Assembly: GCF_024679095.1 (NCBI RefSeq)
Contig: NC_066513.1
Span: forward strand, 8,116,404-8,180,403
Direction: 5' to 3'
DNA: 64,000 nucleotides
DNA from: Eriocheir sinensis
Taxonomy: Eukaryota; Arthropoda; Malacostraca; Decapoda; Varunidae
Below the pieces are notes generated by a model that was not told where the DNA came from, made no database searches, and was given only the letters and a program-made list of their open reading frames with translations. Made by a program: the position numbers and the translations under genes. This document shows positions 35,937 to 49,739 of the stretch, in pieces. Each line of letters opens with the position of its first letter. Within the stretch, counting starts at the first letter, position 1.

Positions 35937-35939
<3 letters not shown>
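34862..35939 (-). mobile_element. Jockey-like LINE, inverted neighbour
   Basis: Its 3' end at about 34862 faces the 3' end of the + copy (tail to tail). From right to left: [20 protein letters not shown] (about 35900-35840), SGVPQGSVLSPTLFLLFIND (about 35783-35725), SYADDFFQR at 35690 (the segment after YADD is deleted), then thumb and C-terminal tail. The 5' side is cut by the (TA)n array at 35940. Confidence 0.85.

Positions 35940-36028
<89 letters not shown>
35940..36028. repeat. (TA)n microsatellite
   Basis: First of three (TA)n blocks separated by a SINE and a Penelope-like element. Confidence 0.93.
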
Positions 36029-36031
<3 letters not shown>

Positions 36032-36292
36032 ATGGTATTCGGCCCCAGCCCGTCATGACGCAGGTAATTGTTTATAGGGGCGCCATCTCTTGGCTCATGC
36101 TGCCCCCCAGAACTCGTTCTTGATTCTTGGACGGTTTCCTCTAGAGTCCGGGTTGATGGGTGGTCTTCAGGACAGCATGTGGGTAGTTTTAAGCCGCTCG
36201 GCGGTGACTGATAAATACGAGGTGGTAGCGTGGGGATTCGAACTCGTGTCGTCCATCACCCAGCACGCTACCACTTCAGCCACCGCCTACCC

Positions 36293-36295
<3 letters not shown>
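36027..36295 (-). mobile_element. SINE-1 copy between (TA)n blocks
   Basis: Inverted, 3'-truncated copy: the body with GCGCCATCTCTTGGCTCATG (about 36080-36099), B-box complement GGATTCGAACTC (about 36233-36244) and head to CAGCCACCGCC near 36290. (TA)n lies directly on both sides. Confidence 0.78.

Positions 36296-36296
<1 letters not shown>

Positions 36297-36384
<88 letters not shown>
36297..36384. repeat. (TA)n microsatellite
   Basis: Second (TA)n block. The 3' end of the Penelope-like element touches its right side. Confidence 0.93.
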
Positions 36385-36387
<3 letters not shown>

Positions 36388-36512
36388 TGGTTGAAGGTGA
36401 TAGCTAACTCAGCGTTATATATCTTCTTGAGTAAGTTTTCCTTGTTTCTTAAGAGTGTCTTGTTCTCTTTTGATAAGACTGAGATGACATCTCCATATGG
36501 TGTCATCGTTGT

Positions 36513-36555
36513 CGCCAGATCGCGATTTCGGGTCCTTGACCCTTCTTCAGTGGCA
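36513..36555 (-). ncRNA. Hammerhead-ribozyme-like motif in Penelope element
   Basis: Minus strand: helix I TGCCA (36555-36551) pairs with TGGCG (36517-36513). The core CTGAAGA (36550-36544) is followed by one extra A, helix II GGGTC/GACCC with a 3-nt loop (36542-36530), GAA (36529-36527), and a minimal helix III ATC..GAT (36526-36519). C at 36518 is in the cleavage position before helix I. The tiny helix III is typical of retroelement hammerheads, which may work as dimers. The extra A between core and helix II is a deviation, also seen (as T) in the motif at 2821. Confidence 0.58.
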
Positions 36556-36617
36556 GGAGTGGAGCTGTGTCCGTCTTGAGGTCTCGAGTGAGAATGACTA
36601 CACCGCGTCCGCGCTGG

Positions 36618-36649
36618 CCTTTTATACAGGTTAGGCGGGCGCTGATTGG
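36618..36649 (-). promoter_or_regulatory. CCAAT and TATA boxes of Penelope element
   Basis: On the minus strand CCAAT (36649-36645) precedes TATAAAAGG (36626-36618). The CCAAT lies inside the last codons of the endonuclease frame and the TATA box just after its stop. A start about 30 bp downstream would put the hammerhead-like motif near the RNA 5' end. Confidence 0.5.
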
Positions 36650-37520
36650 CTGAGCGCCTCAGCGGCTGATTTTCTTTTCATGCTCGGAAGTGCTTGTAAG
36701 TCTAGGTGCTGGATGTTCAAGCTAGGCTCCATTTCCTTGATGTAGAGAGCTTCGAGGATGGGAAGGCGTCTCATATCGGTGCAGGTCGTGATGATTTCAG
36801 TGTTCTTTTCTAGCATTTCTCTTGTGAGGGTCTTGTTGTGTTCTTTTCTCATGTGGGACTTCGGTGCTCCTGATGCTAGGTGGTAGGTAAGGCGTCTACT
36901 TAGCTTCACTGTCGTCATGCCAATATAGGATGTGTTAAGGGCTGCACAGTTCCCTTGGTTGCAGGAGATCCTATATACAACATGCGACTGTTGGGCTTTG
37001 TCTTGTTCCTTGTCAGGGCTGTTCCGCAACAGGATATGGCTTGTTTTCTTGCTCTTGTAGTAGATTATGAGGTTTATTCTTTTTTCTTTGTTTGTTGAGG
37101 ACACATTTTTCTTGATGATTTGTTTCATAATCCTTTCCTCTTCTTTGTAGCAGGTGGAGAAGTATGCCTTGTAGCAGAGGTTGATGTCTTCGTTCTTGGT
37201 AGTGGTTTATTTTGTCGTGTACCATCGGTTTATTATGCGGTTTGCTTGTTTGTCTATATCCGCTGTAGTGAATCCATTGCTGACAAGTACTTTAGTTGAT
37301 CTTTGTATCTCGTCGTCGACTTGCTTCCAGGTGCTGCAGTGGGAGATTGCTCTTCGTATGTAGGCGGCGATGGTCGAATCCTTGTAGCGCTGGGGGCATT
37401 CACTTTTGCCGTTGAGACAGTTGCCTGAATTTGTAGGCTTGATGTAGACTTGCGTGGTGAATCTGTCTTCGTTCTGCTTCACTAAGACGTCTAGGAAGGC
37501 ATTTCTCCGTCGCTGCTTCT

Positions 37521-41482
<3,962 letters not shown>

Positions 41483-41485
41483 TTA

Positions 41486-42693
41486 AGCTCCAGTCACACA
41501 TTCACGACAATGACTCCCGGCGCCGTCCCGACGTTCGATATACCGATAATCCTGGCTGCGTGACCCTGAGTGTGGCGATGGGTGTGCTGCTGCGACGGCG
41601 TTACGCCAAGTAACGACGTTATTAAGACGACATCTCGATGGGTGCGGACGGTGTTTCGACCATCGTATGTGGGGAGCGATGACCTCCCGACATAACGGCC
41701 ACGGCTGTTGACGATAGTCCTAACTGACACCGACCGGAAAAGGACGATCGTAACACCATCTGGGGGTGATAACGACGCTATTAGGACTTTATTAGGACTG
41801 CTGGCGATCATCTTGAGACTTTCAGCTGTGTCCAGATGACAATAAAAAAGGGATGTGGTCACCATGGACCCCACTTTTCCCCGCTCTTCCAGAAGACCAA
41901 CACCATCCACAGACTGCATGATGGAGGCTACAACCCAGAATTATGTCATTGCCTTCCTCCGATACCGCCACCAGGCCAACCTGCTACAGACAATAGATTT
42001 AACCCGACTGCTGCTGTTGTATCGTCAGTGGAAGAAGCGAAAAAAAGCACGCCGGGTGACACCTGTTTCTTGCTCCTGCTAGGCTTGCCCTTGACCTGAC
42101 TGCCCACCTCCTCCTCCTCCTCCTCCGTGTCTTGATACTGGAAGCCGTGGGCGGCAGGGTCAAGGGTTGTTGGACAAGCGGTGTTGCCGTGCTGGTGGTG
42201 GCAGGGCCATGGCAATGTGATAGTGGTGAACTGGTGGGCACGTGAGGGAGCGCGGACCGGAAACTCCTGTTTATATACCCCCGGCGGCCGCCACTCCATC
42301 TCCCCGAACAGGTGCTCGGCGTGGCGCCGTTGACAAATCTGTATGCAGTCGGTTGGTTGACAACGCTGCCAGACGTACGTTACGACCACCGTTAGGAGGT
42401 CCCTTTCAGTGCCGACCATTGCCGACAACGAAACGACGTTGTTGCGATGGACATCCGACGTTCGTGGTTTCTTGCCGGCAGATGACAGATGTCGTGGAGG
42501 GCGCCGATTGTTTTGAACATTTCCAAAACTGTCGGCGTGCGGCCTCCCGCGCCGCGGCGCCCAGTGAGATGTGGCGAGGCCGCAACGATCCCCGAAGATG
42601 GCCTGCCGGAGGATGGCGATCTCCGTGGAGGGCTACATTTTCTGACGTCGGGACGGCGCCGGGACCCAAGATCGTGAATGTATGACTGAGGCT
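41486..42693 (+). mobile_element. PIF/Harbinger-like element, non-autonomous
   Basis: The ends are AGCTCCAGTCACACATTCAC (41486-41505) and, inverted, AGCCTCAGTCATACATTCAC (42693-42674), followed on both arms by CCCGGCGCCGTCCCGACG. TTA flanks both sides (41483-41485 and 42694-42696), the duplication typical of PIF/Harbinger. Inside, a short frame (about 41922-42080) reads TRLLLLYRQWKKRKKARR, like the Leu-rich then Arg-rich N-terminus of HARBI1-type nucleases. The catalytic part is missing. It sits in the 5' leader of a CR1-like copy; the sibling leader at about 31350 supplies the empty site. Confidence 0.78.
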
Positions 42694-42713
42694 TTACTTC
42701 ACGGACGGCTGGC

Positions 42714-42714
<1 letters not shown>

Positions 42715-42770
<56 letters not shown>
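42715..42770. repeat. (GT)n microsatellite
   Basis: GT array at the 5' border of the CR1-like copy, after CGGACGGCTGGCG. Confidence 0.92.
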
Positions 42771-42772
<2 letters not shown>

Positions 42773-42905
42773 AGTAAGGGAAATGGTCGAAGACAAGAAA
42801 CGTTACTGAGAGGTAAGTGTTACAGTGGATACAAGGATGGATAAAACATTTTGGCTCAGGTCTTGTGTTGGTTTTGGAGTGAGTTAGGGTAGGCTAAATA
42901 AGGTG

Positions 42906-42966
<61 letters not shown>

Positions 42967-43039
42967 CTGACCTAAGCTAACCTATAACTAACTTCCAAAC
43001 CGAGACCAAGACCCACGCCATTGTTTTATGCACCGCCTA
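42771..43039. other. Imperfect inverted repeat around (AC)n
   Basis: GTCTTGTGTTGGTTTTGG..TTAGGGTAGGCTA on the left is roughly the reverse complement of TAGC/TAACC..CCAAACCGAGACC on the right of the (AC)n at 42909-42962. Possible decayed foldback element. Confidence 0.35.
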
Positions 43040-43290
43040 TGGCAATGGTAAGCTTTCTTGCTGGAGCCTGATGGTCGGCTACAGCCTGTTATGTTACAGG
43101 TAGGCCTTTATAGTGGTGCCATCTTGCTAGGCTCATACTGGCCCCCGGAGTTCATCTTTGATCCTCATTTAGAAAAAATCTAGAGTCCGAGTTGATAGGT
43201 GGTCTTCAGGGCAGCATGTAAGTAGTCTTAGGCCACTCGGTGATGACTAAAAATTGTTAGTTTGAAGCGGCGGGCGTCTATTCTAACCAT
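43040..43290 (-). mobile_element. SINE-1 copy, decayed
   Basis: Inverted copy with TTTATAGTGGTGCCATCTTG (about 43108-43127) and CCACTCGGTGATGACTAAAA. The tRNA head region (about 43255-43290) is degraded. Confidence 0.68.
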
Positions 43291-43373
43291 TAGCATTAGA
43301 ACAAGGTGCACATCATGACTCACACGTGCCTCTAACACTGCAAATGACAGGTGACTCCACTGCTGCCTCACAG

Positions 43374-43597
43374 AACCTGGGAAAGTGACCAGTCTGCGAA
43401 CGGAGGTGGCAAACGAGAGTTCTCTGCTGGTGACTTGGGATAACCCTAGTGACAACCCCCGTAAAGGAGAGCTCGAGTCCTTCAAAGTGTCCTGGGTAGG
43501 TCAAGGACTGACCACAGGATGGAAACAGCAAACAGTGGGACTAGAGAAAAAATATCTTATAAACAACCTTAAAGCCAACACTTCATACACCATCAAG
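43374..43597 (+). CDS. FN3 receptor gene exon D (first part of FN3 domain 3)
   Basis: A 224-bp exon enters in phase 1 after GCCTCACAG and leaves in phase 0 at the donor GTTAGT. With the last base of exon C it starts Lys, then PGKVTSLRTEVANESSLLVT and W: the FN3 A-B strands with the conserved Trp. It continues through ELESFKVSWVGQG to LINNLKANTSYTIK (about 43556-43597), the tyrosine corner. It joins exon E to complete a domain of about 100 residues. The donor is weak at +3 (T) and is followed at once by the inverted tail of a CR1 copy. Confidence 0.85.
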
Positions 43598-43603
43598 GTT
43601 AGT

Positions 43604-45055
43604 GTGTATTTACCTAGTTGTATTTACCTAATTGTTGTATACGGGGGAGTAGCTACGCTGGTACTGTCCCGTCTTTATCTACTGTAATCCAATTTGGCCT
43701 TAAAATTATTAATCATCTTTACGTGGACCACATCTTTGTCCAGGCCGTTCTAGGCCTCCAACACTCTTTGTGGAAAACTGTTATTCTCTATGTGTCTTCT
43801 ACAGGCTTCCTTTTTCAGCTTCCTTCCATTGCCTCTTGATTATCTTGTATCCCACATTATTAGATCTTCTTTGTTCACTTTTTCCATCCCACTCAGCACC
43901 GCACATACCGCAATCAGATCTCCTCTCTCCCTCCTCTATTTTAGTGTTCGGTTCAGCTGCTTCAATCTCTCTTCGTATGTCAATTCTCTTAGTCCTGGAA
44001 CCAGCTTTGTTACTGCCCTATGATTCCTCTCTACCTTCCTTATGGTATTTATCTTTGTACTCGCTGGCCATATTACTGCAGCGTATTACAATTTTGGACG
44101 TACTATCATGGTTACAATAAGTTATTTTATCCTCTCCTTATCCAGATATTGAAAAGCAATTTTTATGTTTCTCACCAGGTTGTATGTGTCACCTACAACT
44201 GTTTAATTTTCTCTGGCAAAAGACTTATCTAATACAGCAACTCCCAGGTCCTTTTCCATCCTAAAAATTTGTTTTGTGTTTTCCAAATTCCATCACACTG
44301 CACTTTCTTGTGTTAAATTCCATTTCCCATATACGATTCCACTATCATATCCTGTCCAGATCCTGTTGCAGTGCTTGGCAGTCCTCTTCACTTCCAATCT
44401 TCCTCAGCAACTTGGCATCATCAGCAAACAAACTCATTTAGCTGTTCACTCCCTCCCCCATGTCGTTGACGTAGATTGCAAACATGACCAGAGCCAGCAC
44501 CGACCCCTGTGGGACTCCACCGATCACTTTCCCCCAAGAGGACCTCACACTCCTGATCACCGTCCTCATTTCCCTATTTTCCAAAAAAGTCCTTCTTCCA
44601 TCTCAAGAGTCGTCCTCCAAGTCCTCCAATACACTTCATCTTCCACAGCAGTCTCTTATGTGGCACCCTATCGAATGCTTTCTATATGTCTATATAAATT
44701 CCATCAGCCCAACCTTCCCTTTCCTGCACTATGTCAGTCACTCGTTAGTAAAAGCACATCAGGTTCATTGTACAAGATTGCCCTCCTCGAAAGCCATACT
44801 GTTTGTCCGTCAATCTGTTCTGTCTCTCCAGGTAGTCCATCCATTAATCGTTCATCTGCAGCCTTTCACAGATCTGCGCTATCAGATTTGTCAAAGAGAT
44901 TGGCCTGTAGTTCCCAGCTAGGGTCTTCGAGGCATCCTCCTTTTGAATTAGTATAGTATCTGCTAACCTCCAATCTGCTTGGACCTTACTTTCAACTAAA
45001 GAGCTGACTATGCCGCACTGTATCTTATCAGCTAGTTGCTTATTACTGCACTCTC
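43604..45055 (-). mobile_element. CR1-like LINE (second subfamily), 3' part
   Basis: Its inverted 3' end GTATTTACCTAGTTGTATTT begins at about 43604, six bases into the intron. The minus strand encodes RT with GNYRPISLTNLIAQICERLQ (about 44925-44866), GGVPQGSVLALVMFAIYVND (about 44520-44461) and MSLFADDAKLLRKIGSEEDC (about 44435-44380). The piggyBac-like element at 45060 cuts it; the 5' continuation is at 46460. Confidence 0.8.
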
Positions 45056-45059
45056 TTAA

Positions 45060-46455
<1,396 letters not shown>

Positions 46456-46459
46456 TTAA

Positions 46460-46540
46460 GACCCAGCCTGACACACCACCGGGTCCAAGTGCCTTCCTCA
46501 CGTCCAGACCTTCCATTAGTCCTTCCACCTTCAGTACTTT
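46460..46540 (-). mobile_element. CR1-like LINE, 5' continuation
   Basis: A short segment coding GLDVRKALGPGGVSGWVL on the minus strand, the RT PGPDGVSxxVL block. It continues the copy at 43604-45055 across the TTAA element. Truncated at about 46540. Confidence 0.72.
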
Positions 46541-46550
46541 GAGTGTGTGG

Positions 46551-46552
<2 letters not shown>

Positions 46553-46586
<34 letters not shown>
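46553..46586. repeat. (GT)n microsatellite
   Basis: About 34 bp of GT. Confidence 0.9.
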
Positions 46587-46589
<3 letters not shown>

Positions 46590-46619
46590 AACAAAGCCGG
46601 CTCAAGGGCAACAAAAACA

Positions 46620-47114
46620 GTATATAAAAAAAGCTCGCTACTTGCCGCTCCCAACAACAGAAAATAGTAGAGTGGCTAAAAGAGAGGTCAATTTTGGGTG
46701 GCGAGGTGTCTTGATACACTCTTCTTGAAAGAGAACAAGTCATAGGCAGGAGGAAATACAGACAAAGGAAGGCTGTTCTAGAGTTTACCAGTGTAAGGGA
46801 TGAAGGAGTGAAGATGCTGGTTAACTCTTGCATAAGGGGTTTGGATAGTATAGGGATGAGCAAGGGTAAAGAGTCGTGTGCAGCGGGGCCGCGGGAGGGG
46901 GGAAGGCATGCAGTTAGCAAGTTCAAAAGAGATGTCAGCGTGAAAATATCAATAGAAGATAGAGAGAGAGGCAACATGGCAGCGGAATTTAAGAGGTAGA
47001 AGACTATCAGTAAGAGGAGGAGAGCTGATGAGACGAAGAGACTTAGACTCCACTCTGTCCAAGAGAGCTATGTGAGTGGAGACCCCCACACGTGAGATGC
47101 ATACTCCATACGAG
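46620..47114 (-). mobile_element. Jockey-like LINE 3' part
   Basis: C-terminal region and 3' end of the family, reading leftward: FRCHVASLSLSSIDIFTL-like sequence (about 47000-46935), then LLNLLTACLPPSRGPAAHD and FNSFKKSVS-like end near 46715. 5' cut at about 47114. Confidence 0.78.
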
Positions 47115-47122
47115 TATACGTT

Positions 47123-47129
<7 letters not shown>

Positions 47130-47173
<44 letters not shown>
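47130..47173. repeat. (GT)n, CR1-like LINE tail
   Basis: GT array directly followed by ATTTACCTATTTG, the inverted 3' end of the CR1-like copy. Confidence 0.9.
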
Positions 47174-47175
<2 letters not shown>

Positions 47176-47476
47176 TTACCTATTTGTAGAATACAGGGAC
47201 TGAGCTCAAGCTCGGACAGTCCTGTCTCTCAATCAATATTTGTCCAACTTGTCCTTCATTATCTGGACTCTACCCACTCAACAATGTCATTACTTAGTCC
47301 ATTCCATGTATCTACACTCCTGTATGGAAAACAGTATTTCTTTATGTCTTTAAAACAAGTCCTCTTTCAATTTCTTACTGTGTCCTCTTAGTTATCTCCT
47401 CCCTTCTATTTCGATTAAATCATTTATATCCCACACGTCTATTCCACTTATGTTAATGTACAATAGTATTAGGTCT

Positions 47477-47480
<4 letters not shown>
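47174..47480 (-). mobile_element. CR1-like LINE 3' end
   Basis: A 300-bp fragment whose minus strand corresponds to the C-terminal LDKYRYGDRT region and 3' end (ACAGGGACTGAGCTCAAGCT in the + strand at about 47192). Homologous to 24690-24920 and 53015-53240. Confidence 0.78.

Positions 47481-47511
<31 letters not shown>
47480..47511. repeat. (GT)n microsatellite
   Basis: Short GT array continuous with the CA tail of SINE-2. Confidence 0.88.
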
Positions 47512-47514
<3 letters not shown>

Positions 47515-47817
47515 TCACCTCTTGGTCTGCTGCGGGTCTCTCTCGAGACAGCCAGCCGTTCCCCTACGGAAGAGCACAGAGCTCACAGTACCGATTTTGG
47601 GTAGGACTGAGACCACACACACAACACACCGCGACAACGAAGTCACAACTCCTTGCTTTACGTCGCGTGCCTACTCACTGCTAGGTGAACAGGGGCTACA
47701 CGTGAAAGAAGATAAACCCAACTTATCTTCACCCGGCCAGGGAATCGAACCCCGGTCCTTCTGGTTGTGAGGCAGACGCTCTATCTACTGAGCTACCGGG
47801 CCGTGTCAGCTACCGGG

Positions 47818-47818
<1 letters not shown>
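47512..47818 (-). mobile_element. SINE-2 copy with CA tail
   Basis: Near-identical to 5755-6050: inverted A-box and B-box regions (GGGAATCGAACCC at about 47740, TGAGCTACCGGGCC at about 47789) and the same body. The last bases of the head are repeated (CAGCTACCGGGCCGTG), a small local duplication. Confidence 0.75.

Positions 47819-47860
<42 letters not shown>
47819..47860. repeat. (GT)n microsatellite
   Basis: GT array ending exactly where the branch-point-like TACTAAC of the next exon begins. Confidence 0.92.
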
Positions 47861-47864
<4 letters not shown>

Positions 47865-47886
47865 AACATGGTTTTGTCGTTTTCAG
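47861..47886 (+). promoter_or_regulatory. Branch point and acceptor of exon E
   Basis: A perfect TACTAAC branch-point consensus (47861-47867) lies 19 bp before the exon, followed by GTTTTGTCGTTTTCAG. These 26 bp are all that separates the (GT)n array from the exon. Confidence 0.65.
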
Positions 47887-47959
47887 GTTCAAGGGAAGAA
47901 CAGAGGAGTGGCAGAGTTCGGTGATGAGTCTACAGTGATGGCCACCACCATACTGGGAG
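47887..47959 (+). CDS. FN3 receptor gene exon E (end of FN3 domain 3)
   Basis: A 73-bp exon enters in phase 0 after GTTTTCAG and leaves in phase 1 at the donor GGTAAGAC. It encodes VQGKNRGVAEFGDESTVMAT and TILG: the F-G strands of an FN3 domain, with the usual V.g.N..G.g..S..v.a.T pattern. It follows exon D directly in frame (..TSYTIK then VQGKN). The next intron appears to be only 139 bp, by far the shortest in the gene. Confidence 0.82.
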
Positions 47960-48098
47960 GTAAGACTCCCTTCCCTTCCTTGCCTCCCCTCTTTGTACAT
48001 GCATCTGGCAGTAGCAGAGAGTGTGAAGATCCCTTGACCCCTCACCCCCACACAAAGCTCACCTCCTTGCCTGTCTCTGTTCTCGGTACCATCGCAAG

Positions 48099-48259
48099 TC
48101 GTGGGACTAAACGCCACTGTGTCGTGGCTCACCGTGTCGTGGCAAACACCTAAGATCGACACGGGTATTACCACCTTCTACAACGTTTCCCTCCGTCGCG
48201 CAAACAGCTCCACCGACAGCCCTCAATGGAACAAAATCGCAAACATAACAACGGCTCAG
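48099..48259 (+). CDS. FN3 receptor gene exon F (first part of FN3 domain 4)
   Basis: A 161-bp exon leaves in phase 0 at CTCAGGTTTG. The acceptor CATCGCAAG at 48098 is the only AG upstream that keeps the phase 1 entry without a stop. The junction codon is then Val. It encodes VGLNATVSWLTVSWQTPKID (48101-48160), then GITTFYNVSLRRANSS and WNKIANITTAQ. The usual proline-rich A strand is missing or very short, and the VSWLTVSW segment looks like a small internal duplication of GTGTCGTGG. The acceptor choice is the least certain splice site in the gene. Confidence 0.66.
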
Positions 48260-48261
48260 GT

Positions 48262-48650
48262 TTGAAGCTGCCTAGTATGAGGCGATCTGGAGCGTGTGAT
48301 TTGTGGACAGCCTGGTATGTTCAGTGACGTAATGACGGGCGAGGCGTGTGACTGGTGGACAGCTTGGTGTGTTGAGTGGCGTAATGACGGACGAGGCGTG
48401 TGATTGGTGGACAGCCTGTTGTGTTCAGTGACGTAATGACGGGCGAGGCGTGTGATTGGTGGACAGCCTGGTGTGTTGAGTGACGTAATCACGAACGAGG
48501 CGTGTAATTGGTGGACAGCCTGGTGTGTTCAGTGACGTAATGACGGACGAGGCGTGTGATTGGTCGACAGCTTAGTGTGTTCAGTGACGTAATCACGGAC
48601 GAGGAGTGTGATTGGTGGACAGCCTGGTGTAGATGAGACGTGTGATTGGT
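48262..48650 (+). repeat. Minisatellite, about 60-bp unit
   Basis: About seven imperfect copies of a unit with CAGTGACGTAATGACGG, GAGGCGTGTGATTGGTGG and ACAGCCTGGTGTGTT, starting right after the exon F donor. Each unit carries TGACGTAA and ATTGG words. Confidence 0.85.
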
Positions 48651-48693
48651 GGACAGATGTGAATGGCAATGATGTAATCCCCATATTAATCAT

Positions 48694-49115
48694 ATTCTTA
48701 AAGTCCCCCGCTATATATCCTCCCTCAGTAAAGTCTCTCGCAGAGTTCCCTTCCTCAGTAAAGTTCCCAGCAGTGTTCCTTCCCTCAGTAAAGTCCCCAG
48801 CAATGTACCTTCCCTCTGTAAAGGTTACCGCAGTGTTCCCTTCCTCAGTAAAGTCCCCAACAGTGTTCCTTCCCTCAGTAAAGTCCCCGACAGTGTTCCT
48901 TTAATCAGTAAATTTCCCACAGTGTTCCTTCCCTCATTAAAGTCCCTTACAGTGTTCCTTCCCTCTCTAAGATTCCCAGCAGTGTTCCTTCCCTCATTAA
49001 AGTCCCTTACAGTGTTCCTTCCCTCTCTAAGATTCCCAGCAGTGTTCCTTCCCTCATTAAAGTCCCTCACAGTGTTCCTTCCCTTTCAAAGATTCCCAGC
49101 AGTGTTCCTTTCCTT
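48694..49115 (+). repeat. Minisatellite, about 30-bp unit
   Basis: About fourteen imperfect units with the core CAGTGTTCCTTCCCTC plus AGTAAAGTCCC or, in the later part, alternating with CTAAGATTCCCAG as a longer higher-order unit. Confidence 0.88.
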
Positions 49116-49739
49116 ACTGCCTTTTATCGCTTTTTTTCATGTATCTGCACTTGCCAGCTGCATGCCATGGTCTTGCTGCCCAAAACTTTTAATTCAGGCT
49201 CTTTTATGTTTCATAATGGGAGAATTGACTAAAAGCTTCAATATTTCGTCCTACATACTAAATAATATCACCATTTAACAACGAAAGGAAGTAATTATAA
49301 GAGAGTCCACTAAACCTCTCTACCTCTTCACAACGATCAAGCTCTCTTCAAAGTGGAGTGCACACCATTTACATTTATGATGGCTTCTAACTTACACTGA
49401 ATAAACTACTAAACAAGAAAGGCATAGGCCACTCTGGCCCTCAACTCTCTCCTTGTATCTGAATTTCCCCAAGCTTCTCACTGTAGGCTGTTGCTTCACT
49501 TATAGTCTATCTAGCGCTTCTATGAATGTTGTTCTCTTTGTGTCCCTCCTATTTAACCACACTACTAGACACGAGAGTAAAAAGCTAGTCCTCTCAGCTG
49601 TCCCTTACATCTCAGCATCTCCAAGCTTCTCCCTGCAGACTGTTGCTACACTTACTATCTTCCACTCATATATGGTTGATGTTCTTCATATGTTCGAACT
49701 ACTGGTAGTGAGTGACAATGGGATGATGATGATTTAGGA
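49116..49739. other. Intron stretch with weak LINE traces
   Basis: SALASCMPWSCCPKLL (about 49146-49195) faintly resembles the ELANCMPPP region of the jockey-like family. Two related blocks around CCAAGCTTCTC (49469, 49621) suggest an old duplication. Nothing firm. Confidence 0.3.

Noticed and set aside
47960..48098. Exons E and F as one exon
   Set aside because: The intervening sequence changes frame, and the FN3 reading of both sides needs the phase 1 splice.
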